From positions 1-18,738 of the forward strand of contig JBAZRT010000011.1 of NCBI GenBank assembly GCA_041662765.1: a DNA stretch of 18,738 bases, given 5' to 3'. The translations under genes were made by a program, and so were the position numbers. Position 1 is the stretch's first letter, and each line of letters opens with the position of its first letter. The notes under the pieces are model-generated. The model saw nothing but the letters and a program-made list of their open reading frames with translations. It was not told where the DNA came from and did no database searches. Below, piece by piece: positions 12,338-18,738 of the stretch. The stretch is from JAPLXD01 sp041662765 (lineage in GTDB: Bacteria; Patescibacteriota; Minisyncoccia; Moranbacterales; UBA11712).

Positions 12338-12376
12338 GGTATCTAGTATATAGTATCTGGCATTTGGTATTTTTTT
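12338..12376 (+). repeat. Intergenic repeat between ruvA and rpsT
   Basis: GGTATCTAGTATATAG then TATCTGGCATTTGGTA and a seven-T run. Part of it (12345-12365) is the inverted partner of 11740-11760, and its ends resemble 7373-7405 inside murE. It lies within the 124-base divergent spacer between ruvA and rpsT. Confidence 0.65.
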
Positions 12377-12424
12377 ACAATACCTCGCAACTATTTACAA
12401 AAATATCCTGGCGTGTTAGAAATA

Positions 12425-12430
12425 TATAGT
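12425..12430 (+). promoter_or_regulatory. Possible -10 box of rpsT
   Basis: TATAGT, 26 bases before the rpsT ATG, without a convincing -35 box. No Shine-Dalgarno is seen upstream of rpsT. Confidence 0.3.
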
Positions 12431-12456
12431 CAATAATAATGATTTAACCAAATTTT

Positions 12457-12723
12457 ATGCCAATTAAAAAGTCTGCCAAGAAATACCTCAGCGCATCCAA
12501 AAAACGCGCTGCTCAAAATTCAAAGATCAAAAAATCTTTCCGGGAAGCGGTGAAAAAAGTCCGCGAGTTCGCCGCATCCGATAAGGCTGACGACGCAAAA
12601 AAAGCTTTTCCGGCAATGCAAAAAGCCCTCGACAAAGCAGCTAAATCAGGCGTCATCAACAAGCGCGCCGCCGCAAGAAAAAAATCCCGGCTTGTGAAGA
12701 TGATCAAAAAGGCTTCAAAATAA
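12457..12723 (+). CDS. rpsT: 30S ribosomal protein S20
   Basis: 88 residues, very basic and helical, usual S20 length. MPIKKSAKKYLSASKKRAAQNSKIKKSFREAVKKV at the start and the C-terminal SGVINKRAAARKKSRLVKMI are the conserved S20 segments that bind 16S rRNA in the body of the small subunit. It is a single gene on the plus strand between the divergent ruvA and the convergent holA, and ends at a bidirectional terminator. Confidence 0.97.
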   Translation: MPIKKSAKKYLSASKKRAAQNSKIKKSFREAVKKVREFAASDKADDAKKAFPAMQKALDKAAKSGVINKRAAARKKSRLVKMIKKASK

Positions 12724-12736
12724 TATCTTCTGAAAA

Positions 12737-12770
12737 AAAAGACCGCGCTTTCTCCAAGATGCGGTTTTTT
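12737..12770. terminator. Bidirectional terminator between rpsT and holA
   Basis: ACCGC (12742-12746) pairs with GCGGT (12761-12765), extended outward by a G-T wobble and A-T pairs. A run of eight A residues precedes and six T residues follow, so the hairpin can stop transcription of rpsT (plus) and holA (minus). Confidence 0.75.
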
Positions 12771-12775
12771 GATGC

Positions 12776-13732
12776 TTACATCCCCGCTACAAATTTATCG
12801 AGAGCGAGGATTATATCCGTTTTTCCGGTTTTTGATTCAAAATCGATCTCGCAAAGAGAATTGTATAGAGTTTTCAATTTTTCCCACGAAAAATTTCTTG
12901 ATTGTTCAACGCTTTTTCGCGCGACAAAAGGATGCATTTTGAGACGCGAGGCAATTTCCGCTGGCGGCATGTTTTTTTCCACCAACGGCTTCACTTTCAC
13001 AAGGTTTCGAAATTGATAAAAATACATTGAAAGAAGATAGAAGGGATCCTCCCCGGCTTCGAGATGATCGTGCATCATTTTGAGGGCGGTTTTTTTGTCG
13101 CCTCGCGCGAGCGCGTCAACAGTCTTGAAAATATCCGTATCGATTTTTGATTTCACCAGCAAATCAATATCTTCACTTGAAATTTCTCCTTTATTTTTAT
13201 ACGTCGATAGTTTCTCGATTTCTCTCGAAAGCAAATTCAAGTCATTTCCAACGAAAATCATCAACTTTTCAACCGCCGCCAGGCTTATCAAGGCTTCTCT
13301 CTCTTTAATTTCATTAATAATCCAGTTTTTCAGTTTCGCTCCTTCCAACGGTTCAAACTCCTGGCACTTCGCAATTTTTCGCAGCAATTTATACAACTTC
13401 CCGCTTTTTTTCACTTTTCCGCCTTCCCAGAAAATCAAAATTAAGTCGCTTTTTTCCTTCTTCGCTTCGCTTTTCAGAAATTTCTCAAACTTTTCGTTTT
13501 CAATATCCTTTTTTGCGGAAAAAATATTTTTGATTACCACAAGCTTTTTCAGAGAAAACAGTCCGCCTGAAGAAATATTCATAATGATCTCCTCAATGCT
13601 CCAGTCTTTTTGGGAAAAATCAAAAACAGAGAGGGACGAGCCCTCTTTGTTTTTTTCCAAAAATCTGTTTTTTATCTCGGCAAGCTTCTGGATCGACTGA
13701 AACTCATCCTCGCCAAAGAAAAAGATTATCAT
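12776..13732 (-). CDS. holA: DNA polymerase III subunit delta
   Basis: 318 residues. HolA is the clamp-loader subunit that opens the beta sliding clamp. The N-terminal FFGEDEFQSIQKLAEIKNRF, the LFSLKKLVVIKN strand at about 57-68, KNWIINEIKEREALIS, the conserved VGNDLNLLSREIEKLSTY at about 163-180, and the C-terminal collar with PFYLLSMYFYQFRNLVKVK, HPFVARKSVEQSRNFS and LYNSLCEIDFESKTG are all typical. The family is poorly conserved, but order and length fit. It is the last gene of the long minus-strand unit, 9 bases after the DUF3048 stop codon, and is followed by a bidirectional terminator. Confidence 0.93.
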   Translation of the reverse strand: MIIFFFGEDEFQSIQKLAEIKNRFLEKNKEGSSLSVFDFSQKDWSIEEIIMNISSGGLFSLKKLVVIKNIFSAKKDIENEKFEKFLKSEAKKEKSDLILIFWEGGKVKKSGKLYKLLRKIAKCQEFEPLEGAKLKNWIINEIKEREALISLAAVEKLMIFVGNDLNLLSREIEKLSTYKNKGEISSEDIDLLVKSKIDTDIFKTVDALARGDKKTALKMMHDHLEAGEDPFYLLSMYFYQFRNLVKVKPLVEKNMPPAEIASRLKMHPFVARKSVEQSRNFSWEKLKTLYNSLCEIDFESKTGKTDIILALDKFVAGM

Positions 13733-13741
13733 ATGTGTATC

Positions 13742-14848
13742 TTAGGGCATGGGTGTCCATTTCAGCCCTTGTCCCGGCTCAAGAACTTCCACCCACATCT
13801 GCCCCGGCACAAATTTCATTTCCGCTCCCTTATCGTCATAGAGAAAAAGCTTGCTTGACCAGCTCGACTTGTCTTTTTTCCATCTCCCTGCGTATTCTTG
13901 TCCATTGAGATAGTAGTGCGCCTCGCCTTCCATGACTGTGTCAAACTGCGGATCACCGATCTGGACATTGTTATACTGTCCTTCGATCTGTTCGGAAGAA
14001 GCGATAACGACTATCACATTTTTCGGCGCGTTTCTCTTTCCATTATTCGCATCAACATCGGCTACTCCGCCCCAAGTTCGAAGATATGTGTTTGTTGCTG
14101 GGTCATAATCATAATTTACGTCATAGGGCTTCGCAAATGCAACTCGGAGCTGACCGCCTTTGCCTCGCTGATCAGCCGAAGCTTCGGCTTGGTGCGGATA
14201 TCCGGCAAATTTGTTGGTCATTTCATATCCCGCTTTTTTGATGCATTCAAGAAGTGTTGAGAATTTGGCAAATCCGTTGTCAGGCGCGGGAATCCCCTCT
14301 TTTCGAAATCCGCATTCCGACGCTTTGTGCCCCATGCTTCCATTAAGATCAAGGTCATTGACCAGACCTTTGTTGAGAATTTCCGCCGCGAAATGCGAAC
14401 CGCCCCAATGAACAAGAACTGCGTCCCACCCGGCGGCAAGCGCGATATAATCGTGCCGCGTCGAACGGATTGATCCAACTTCAACGGGATCATTGCAAAT
14501 ATAGATCGGCATCATGCGCGTGATACTGGCCGTGATCGCCGGCATTTCAAGAACAAGATCCGCATCGGAAAATCCGCTGTCCGGACGCACGGAAAGATCC
14601 GACGCTTCCATCACCGCGATCGGCCGGCGGTTCCAATTCGCGCAAGGAAGTCCCGAAATTGGACTCACCTCTCCCGTATTCACCGGCGCGCCGCTTTCTC
14701 CTCTTGGGGCGTTGAGATTGAGCGGACTCACTTTGTTTCCTCCGCCAAACCATCCGCGCCAATATCCGATTCCGGCAATCAAGATCACCACCACGACTAC
14801 GGCGATAATTTTATTTCTTGTTCGCATCTCTCTGATTCGACTAAACAT
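13742..14848 (-). CDS. DUF3048 (YerB-like) membrane-anchored extracytoplasmic protein
   Basis: 368 residues from ATG 14848 (MFSRIREMRTRNKII). An upstream start at 14947 would overlap mutM by about 80 bases and lacks support. One N-terminal membrane segment (about 12-31) is followed by a Gly/Asn-rich linker and the DUF3048 domain: PISGLPC, RRPIAVMEASDLSVRPDSGFSDADLVLE, ITRMMPIYICNDPVEVGSIRSTRHDYIALA, and a C-terminal portion with a beta-rich part ending WVEVLEPGQGLKWTP. It is predicted to face outside. The domain's function is unknown, although family members are found on the cell surface. It starts 17 bases after mutM. A weak -10-like TATAGA lies six bases before the ATG. Confidence 0.88.
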   Translation of the reverse strand: MFSRIREMRTRNKIIAVVVVVILIAGIGYWRGWFGGGNKVSPLNLNAPRGESGAPVNTGEVSPISGLPCANWNRRPIAVMEASDLSVRPDSGFSDADLVLEMPAITASITRMMPIYICNDPVEVGSIRSTRHDYIALAAGWDAVLVHWGGSHFAAEILNKGLVNDLDLNGSMGHKASECGFRKEGIPAPDNGFAKFSTLLECIKKAGYEMTNKFAGYPHQAEASADQRGKGGQLRVAFAKPYDVNYDYDPATNTYLRTWGGVADVDANNGKRNAPKNVIVVIASSEQIEGQYNNVQIGDPQFDTVMEGEAHYYLNGQEYAGRWKKDKSSWSSKLFLYDDKGAEMKFVPGQMWVEVLEPGQGLKWTPMP

Positions 14849-14865
14849 TTTTTTTCTATAAATTA

Positions 14866-15729
14866 TTATTTTTGACAAACCGGACAGAAAAATGTTCCTC
14901 TCTGTCCAAGTTTCATCCTTTGAACTATTGTACCACATTTGGGACATTTTTTGCCAGCCCGGCGATAGACTTTCAGCACTTTTTGAAATTTCCCCGGCGC
15001 TCCGGCCGTATCGCGATAGTCACTGTCGGATGTTCCGCGCAACTTTATGGCTTTTTCAAGCGTTTTTTTGATCGCTGAAAACAATTCCCTTCTTTCTTCG
15101 CGCAATATTTTGCCTGCCGAACGAGTGGGCAGAATTCCAGCTTCATACAACATTTCACTCGCATAAATATTTCCAATCCCGGCAATTTTGCTCTGATCCA
15201 TCAGCAGCAACTTTATTTTGGTTGTTTTTTTGTCGAGAATTTCGTCGAATTTTTCAAATGTGAATTCTTTGCTCATTGCGTCGGATCCCAGAGATTTGAT
15301 CTCGCTTATTTCTCCGACTTTATCCGTATTCTCCAAAATTATTTTCCCGAATTTTCGAAGATCGGAAAATTCCAGCGTCCGCCCCGACTTCAAATAGAAT
15401 ATGTGATGAATATATTGATTTACTTTTTCCGAAAAATAATCATTTTCACTAGCCTTGCTCTTTTCACCTTGCGACCTTTGCTTCACTAGCAAGTGTCCCG
15501 TCATTTTCAAATGAATATATACAGTCCTGCCGCCTGAAAGATTCAGAAAAATATTCTTTCCGATCCGGCTGGCGCTCAAAATTTTTCGACCCCTTATCCC
15601 TTCGACGAACTTCCCAACCGGCATTCGTACTGACTTTTCCCAGTCGCTCCAAAAACCGGTGATTGTATCACCCTTTATTTTCCGATTTAAGTCATCAATA
15701 ATTGTTTGAACTTCGGGAAGTTCCGGCAT
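14866..15729 (-). CDS. mutM: Formamidopyrimidine-DNA glycosylase
   Basis: Base-excision repair enzyme that removes 8-oxoguanine and other oxidised purines and cuts the DNA backbone. 287 residues. The mature N-terminus PELPEVQTI supplies the catalytic Pro2 and Glu3; Lys58 in SRIGKNIFL corresponds to E. coli Lys57; LKMTGHL, EFSDLRKFG and GIGNIYASEMLYEAGI (helix-two-turn-helix) are present; and the C-terminal zinc finger has Cys262, Cys265, Cys282 and Cys285. Residues about 82-105 are a longer, charged loop than in E. coli. Asp-Ser-Asp in RGTSDSDYRD fits the family lesion-recognition loop. It starts 10 bases after the ABC ATPase stop codon, within the long minus-strand unit. Confidence 0.96.
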   Translation of the reverse strand: MPELPEVQTIIDDLNRKIKGDTITGFWSDWEKSVRMPVGKFVEGIRGRKILSASRIGKNIFLNLSGGRTVYIHLKMTGHLLVKQRSQGEKSKASENDYFSEKVNQYIHHIFYLKSGRTLEFSDLRKFGKIILENTDKVGEISEIKSLGSDAMSKEFTFEKFDEILDKKTTKIKLLLMDQSKIAGIGNIYASEMLYEAGILPTRSAGKILREERRELFSAIKKTLEKAIKLRGTSDSDYRDTAGAPGKFQKVLKVYRRAGKKCPKCGTIVQRMKLGQRGTFFCPVCQK

Positions 15730-15739
15730 ATTTTCTTCG

Positions 15740-16732
15740 CTAAAATTTATTGTTACTGCTGCTAAAGATTTTTCTCACCACATCGCTTATCTCCACTTCG
15801 TCGATCAAAATATCGTCAACCGGAAGATCTGAAGACAAAATATCACGCGCGACATTTTTGGCCTTTTCTCGCGGGACGCGCAAGGTGATGCTATGTGGCA
15901 AAAATTTGTGCACTTCTCCAAATTTTTCAATATCAGATTTTTTCACGCCCTCACCCTCAAAAGTGATCTTGAGTACTTTATACGGCGCATATTTTTCAAT
16001 TAGGCTCGCCAAATCCCCATCGTACCCGATTTTTCCTTCCTCAATGATGATCACCCGCCTGCAAAGTTCCTTCACATCTTCCATATAGTGCGACGTGAGA
16101 ATAATAGTCGTTTTGTTTTTCTGATTATACCGCTTGATAAAATCCCGTATATTTTTTTGCGCCACAACATCAAGGCCGATCGTCGGCTCATCAAGAAACA
16201 GGACTTTCGGCTTGTGAAGAAGCGCGGCGACCAGCTCACACTTCATCCGCTGGCCCAGAGACAATTTCCGAACTTGCACATCAAGGATATCTTTGATATC
16301 CAAAAGCTCTGCCAATTCATCAAGGTTTTTTTTGAAATCCTTGTCGGAAACTTCATATATTTCTTTGTTCAAGATGAAACTCTCCATCGCCGGAAGATCC
16401 CACCAAAGTTGATTTTTCTGTCCCATTACCAGGGCGAATTGTTTTTGATACTGCGGTTCGCGTTTCCAGGGAATATATCCCAGTACTTTCGTTTCCCCGC
16501 TTGTCGGAAAAAGAATCCCCGAAAGCATTTTGAGAGTTGTCGTTTTCCCCGCTCCGTTCGGACCCAAAAAACCGACTAGCTCTCCTTCGCCAATTTCAAA
16601 ATTGATTTCTCGCACCGCTTTTTTGAAAAGTTTTTCGCGATGAAAAAGTCCCCTAACAGAAGACCAAAGCCCTGGCTGCTTTTTGTGGTATTCATACGTT
16701 TTGCTTAAGTTGCTGACTTTGATGACCGGCAC
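15740..16732 (-). CDS. ABC transporter ATP-binding protein (COG4586-like)
   Basis: 330 residues with a GTG start at 16732 (VPVIKVSNLSKTYEYHKKQPG). The nucleotide-binding domain has Walker A GPNGAGKT at 57-64, Q-loop Gln105, signature LSLGQ at 157-161, Walker B VLFLDEP at 177-183 and switch His215 in TSHYMED. An insertion near residues 17-37 before the ABC core, and a C-terminal extension of about 80 residues, match the COG4586 type that works with two ABC-2 permeases of the DUF990 kind. It is encoded directly after those two permeases (16-base gap), so the three make one exporter-like complex. The substrate is unknown. Confidence 0.93.
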   Translation of the reverse strand: MPVIKVSNLSKTYEYHKKQPGLWSSVRGLFHREKLFKKAVREINFEIGEGELVGFLGPNGAGKTTTLKMLSGILFPTSGETKVLGYIPWKREPQYQKQFALVMGQKNQLWWDLPAMESFILNKEIYEVSDKDFKKNLDELAELLDIKDILDVQVRKLSLGQRMKCELVAALLHKPKVLFLDEPTIGLDVVAQKNIRDFIKRYNQKNKTTIILTSHYMEDVKELCRRVIIIEEGKIGYDGDLASLIEKYAPYKVLKITFEGEGVKKSDIEKFGEVHKFLPHSITLRVPREKAKNVARDILSSDLPVDDILIDEVEISDVVRKIFSSSNNKF

Positions 16733-16748
16733 AATATTTTGAAAAATT

Positions 16749-17549
16749 TTAAATTCCTACCCCTTCATATTTTTTCAGTCCCAATTTCCAGAGTACCCTT
16801 ATGATAACATACAAAATTCCCAACCACAGAACCTCGATCGCAAAGCCCCTGAGACCCTCCGCAAAACTTATTTTTCCCAGATAGAGCTGAACCGGTATAT
16901 ATATGGTATAGGCAAAAGGAAAGAAGAAGCAAACTTTCACAAAAAACACAGGCAATAAAATGATCGGGAAAAAAGTTCCCGACATAAACTTCGCAAAAAC
17001 CTTGAGTGAATAGTATAGCCCAAACACCTCATTTGTCCAGAAAGCAATAAAGCCTATGATAATCGACAGAAAGAGATTTATTGCAAAAGTGGCGACGAGC
17101 ATGAAAAAAAGCAAGAAAATTGTCGGAAGATCGACCGAGAAAATCAGCACATCGCTGAAAAATAAGAATACCAAAATCCCTTGAATGATCACTATCCCAA
17201 ATGCAATCGATATCCGACCGACCGCGACAGCCATTACATAGCGAATATAGCTTTGCGGTTTTATCAGCAAGCTGGAAAGAGTTCCCTGATGGATATCGCG
17301 AGCCACGTTCTGCTCAAAAGAGTATGTTGTCGTCAAAAAAGAAAAGAACCAGGCAAAAACCACATACGTGATCATTTCATTCGAGCTATAGCCCTGAATC
17401 GTATCGATATTCCTGTACACGATCGTCCAAACAACAGTGAGAGCAACGAGTTCCGCAATATTTCCAAAGGCATACGCGGCAATATTCAAACGATACGTGA
17501 ATTGCCTTTGGATTTCATTGTTTATAATCATTGAATATTTTCTGATCAT
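16749..17549 (-). CDS. ABC-2 type permease, paralogue 1
   Basis: 266 residues with about six membrane segments, no signal peptide, and the pattern of COG4587/COG3694 permeases: NEIQRQFTYRLNIAAYAFGN at the N-terminus, an amphipathic loop with ARDIHQGTLSSLLIKP at about 85-100, and a terminal LGLKKYEGVGI. Clearly paralogous to the next gene, sharing layout, the R-x-x-x-Y-R-x-N motif near the start, G-x-LS-x-x-L-x-KP in the loop and the last 11 residues almost exactly. The start codon overlaps the stop of paralogue 2 (ATGA, 17546-17549), typical of translational coupling. Forms a heterodimeric membrane part with paralogue 2. Confidence 0.9.
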   Translation of the reverse strand: MIRKYSMIINNEIQRQFTYRLNIAAYAFGNIAELVALTVVWTIVYRNIDTIQGYSSNEMITYVVFAWFFSFLTTTYSFEQNVARDIHQGTLSSLLIKPQSYIRYVMAVAVGRISIAFGIVIIQGILVFLFFSDVLIFSVDLPTIFLLFFMLVATFAINLFLSIIIGFIAFWTNEVFGLYYSLKVFAKFMSGTFFPIILLPVFFVKVCFFFPFAYTIYIPVQLYLGKISFAEGLRGFAIEVLWLGILYVIIRVLWKLGLKKYEGVGI

Positions 17550-18343
17550 ATTCCAACGCTTTCATATTTCTTAAGCCCCATTTTCCAAACGACCTTTATT
17601 GCACAATACAAAATTGCGACCCATATAGTTTCCAAGCCCAAACCCTGCAATCCCTGGAGAATCGATATTTTTCCGAGATAAAGTTGTGCAGGAAGATAGA
17701 ATGTATATATGAAGGGCAAAGCCAAGCTGAAATTCAAAAAAGCGGCAGGAAGAATGTTGATCGGAAAATAAGCGCCTGAGAGAAATTTTGAAAGGGTGTT
17801 TATGGAATAAAATATTCCCGAATTATCGGTTGTCCAAAAGGATATAAATCCGATCAGAATCGAGAGGAAGAGTTTAATAAAATATCCCATCAGGATCATG
17901 GCCAGAAGAATAAGCCATACAAAAATATTCTTGGAAAAAATAAAGCTATTGCGAAACAGCAGGACAATCAGTATATTCGCCAAAAATGCTACGGCAAGAG
18001 TGAAGCTGGCTCGCCCGATCGAGAGCACGATCAGATAATTGACATAGTCAATCGGTTTCGACAAAAAATTAGAAAGCTCTCCTCTTTGAATATGATCGGA
18101 GATGAAGGATTCAAAGCCGAAATTCGCCATCAGAAAAGAAACCAGCCAGCCTATTATTATATAGGTCATCATCTCCTGATAAGTGTACCCTTTTATAATC
18201 GCCGCCTTTTGAAAAATAGCCGTCCAAATAATAATTTGAACCAAAATTTCAAAAATATTGCCGATCCGATAGGTAAATTGATTGACCCGGTAAGTCATCT
18301 GCCTCCCCCATTCGATTTTTATAACCGCTAAATATTTTTTCAT
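17546..18343 (-). CDS. ABC-2 type permease, paralogue 2
   Basis: 265 residues, about six membrane segments. It starts MKKYLAVIKIEWGRQMTYRVNQFTYRIGN, has SDHIQRGELSNFLSKPIDYV in the first large loop, an LSILIGFISFWTTDNSG segment, and ends MGLKKYESVGI like its neighbour. ATG 18343 overlaps by one base the TGA of the upstream membrane-protein gene. With the second permease and the ATPase it makes a complete three-gene ABC-2 system of the kind usually annotated as an export system of unknown substrate. A two-gene permease set arising by tandem duplication is the simplest reading. Confidence 0.9.
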   Translation of the reverse strand: MKKYLAVIKIEWGRQMTYRVNQFTYRIGNIFEILVQIIIWTAIFQKAAIIKGYTYQEMMTYIIIGWLVSFLMANFGFESFISDHIQRGELSNFLSKPIDYVNYLIVLSIGRASFTLAVAFLANILIVLLFRNSFIFSKNIFVWLILLAMILMGYFIKLFLSILIGFISFWTTDNSGIFYSINTLSKFLSGAYFPINILPAAFLNFSLALPFIYTFYLPAQLYLGKISILQGLQGLGLETIWVAILYCAIKVVWKMGLKKYESVGI

Positions 18344-18738
18344 CAGTTGCCCAGTTCCGCTGAATTTATGATTGTCCCATTCCCTTCATTTTTCCTAAGA
18401 AAAACAACAGCGTAATCGTCCTCAAAAACCTTCGTCCAGTCCGGATTTTCTCTGATCAATTTCAAGAAATTCATTCCCCATGGCGTGATGTCGCTGCGGG
18501 AGAAAACAATCGTATTGAAATTATACTGCTGATCGATCTTTTTGAAAATCTCCGGATTTTCCTGCATCGGCTTATAGATATCCGTGAAAAAGCTGCCTGG
18601 ATATTCTGCCGGCCGGTTGTCCACAAAAACTTTTTCATTTTTTGGAAGACTCCATATGAGATATCCGCCGATGTCATAATTGTTGAAAATCGGTCCTGCA
18701 ATCCCCTCACTCTTTAGAAATCCTGCAGCCCTCTCAAT
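18343..18738 (-). CDS. Membrane protein, possibly GT-C glycosyltransferase (C-terminus only)
   Basis: The frame is open from the right edge to TGA at 18343, giving 131 residues of a larger protein. The sequence IFNNYDIGGYLIWSLP, then KVFVDNRPAEYPGSFF, resembles the soluble C-terminal part that follows the membrane segments in GT-C/PMT-like or related polytopic proteins, where an N-x-Y-x-x-GGYLIW...D-x-R pattern is common. No membrane segment lies within this part. Identification is tentative because the catalytic N-terminal part is not in the window. It is co-transcribed with the ABC-2 transporter genes, whose start codon overlaps its stop. Confidence 0.55.
   Translation of the reverse strand: MERAAGFLKSEGIAGPIFNNYDIGGYLIWSLPKNEKVFVDNRPAEYPGSFFTDIYKPMQENPEIFKKIDQQYNFNTIVFSRSDITPWGMNFLKLIRENPDWTKVFEDDYAVVFLRKNEGNGTIINSAELGN

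Noticed and set aside
14849..14947. DUF3048 protein starting at 14947
   Set aside because: It would overlap the mutM zinc-finger codons by about 80 bases, and a clear membrane-anchor N-terminus starts at 14848.

Overview
The window looks like chromosomal DNA from a Candidate Phyla Radiation (Patescibacteria) bacterium, most likely of the Parcubacteria/Moranbacteria type. This is inferred from family character: a MurE-like ligase lacking the usual N-terminal domain, short AT-rich spacers, a two-subunit [NiFe] hydrogenase of a kind I associate with CPR and DPANN genomes, and several conserved CPR-style hypothetical proteins. No 16S or other phylogenetic marker is present, so the phylum is a judgement. 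No tRNA, rRNA, CRISPR array, insertion sequence or phage gene was seen.

Layout. (1) 1-6208, all on the minus strand. Read in the direction of transcription: a membrane-anchored protein with an HTH-like N-terminus (6208-5180), lemA, htpX, a small DUF4258-like protein, a DUF4870 membrane protein, pyk, and the N-terminal half of ppsA, which runs off the left edge. Rho-independent terminators follow htpX and the DUF4870 gene, so pyk-ppsA is its own unit with a promoter of its own. (2) 6343-8095: a divergent-PAP2 (DUF212) gene on plus and a MurE-like ligase on minus, converging with a 38-base overlap. (3) 8096-8501: a spacer holding a small, lysine-rich plus-strand ORF and a strong hairpin. (4) 8502-12332: a hydrogenase maturation protease on plus faces a minus-strand unit ruvA > FemAB-like transferase > hydrogenase small subunit > hydrogenase large subunit. 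(5) 12457-12723: rpsT on plus, closed by a bidirectional terminator. (6) 12776-18738, minus strand: a tight unit reading GT-C-like membrane protein (C-terminus only) > two paralogous ABC-2 permeases > ABC ATPase > mutM > DUF3048 lipoprotein-like protein > holA.

How the genes fit together. MurE-like ligase, FemAB-like transferase and the DUF212 phosphatase-like protein point to peptidoglycan or lipid-carrier metabolism. LemA/HtpX form a common membrane quality-control pair. Pyk and PpsA control PEP/pyruvate interconversion. The [NiFe] hydrogenase has both active-site cysteine motifs and its own C-terminal protease, but no diaphorase, ferredoxin-like or Hyp maturation gene lies in the window.

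The most interesting signals are: the compact hydrogenase module, with a shifted cysteine motif in its small subunit and a 3' end that overlaps its own maturation protease on the opposite strand; a recurring promoter geometry (a -10 box followed by 6-7 bases and then ATG) that predicts leaderless mRNAs for four genes; and several families of short AT-rich intergenic repeats, one of which seems to reappear inside murE.
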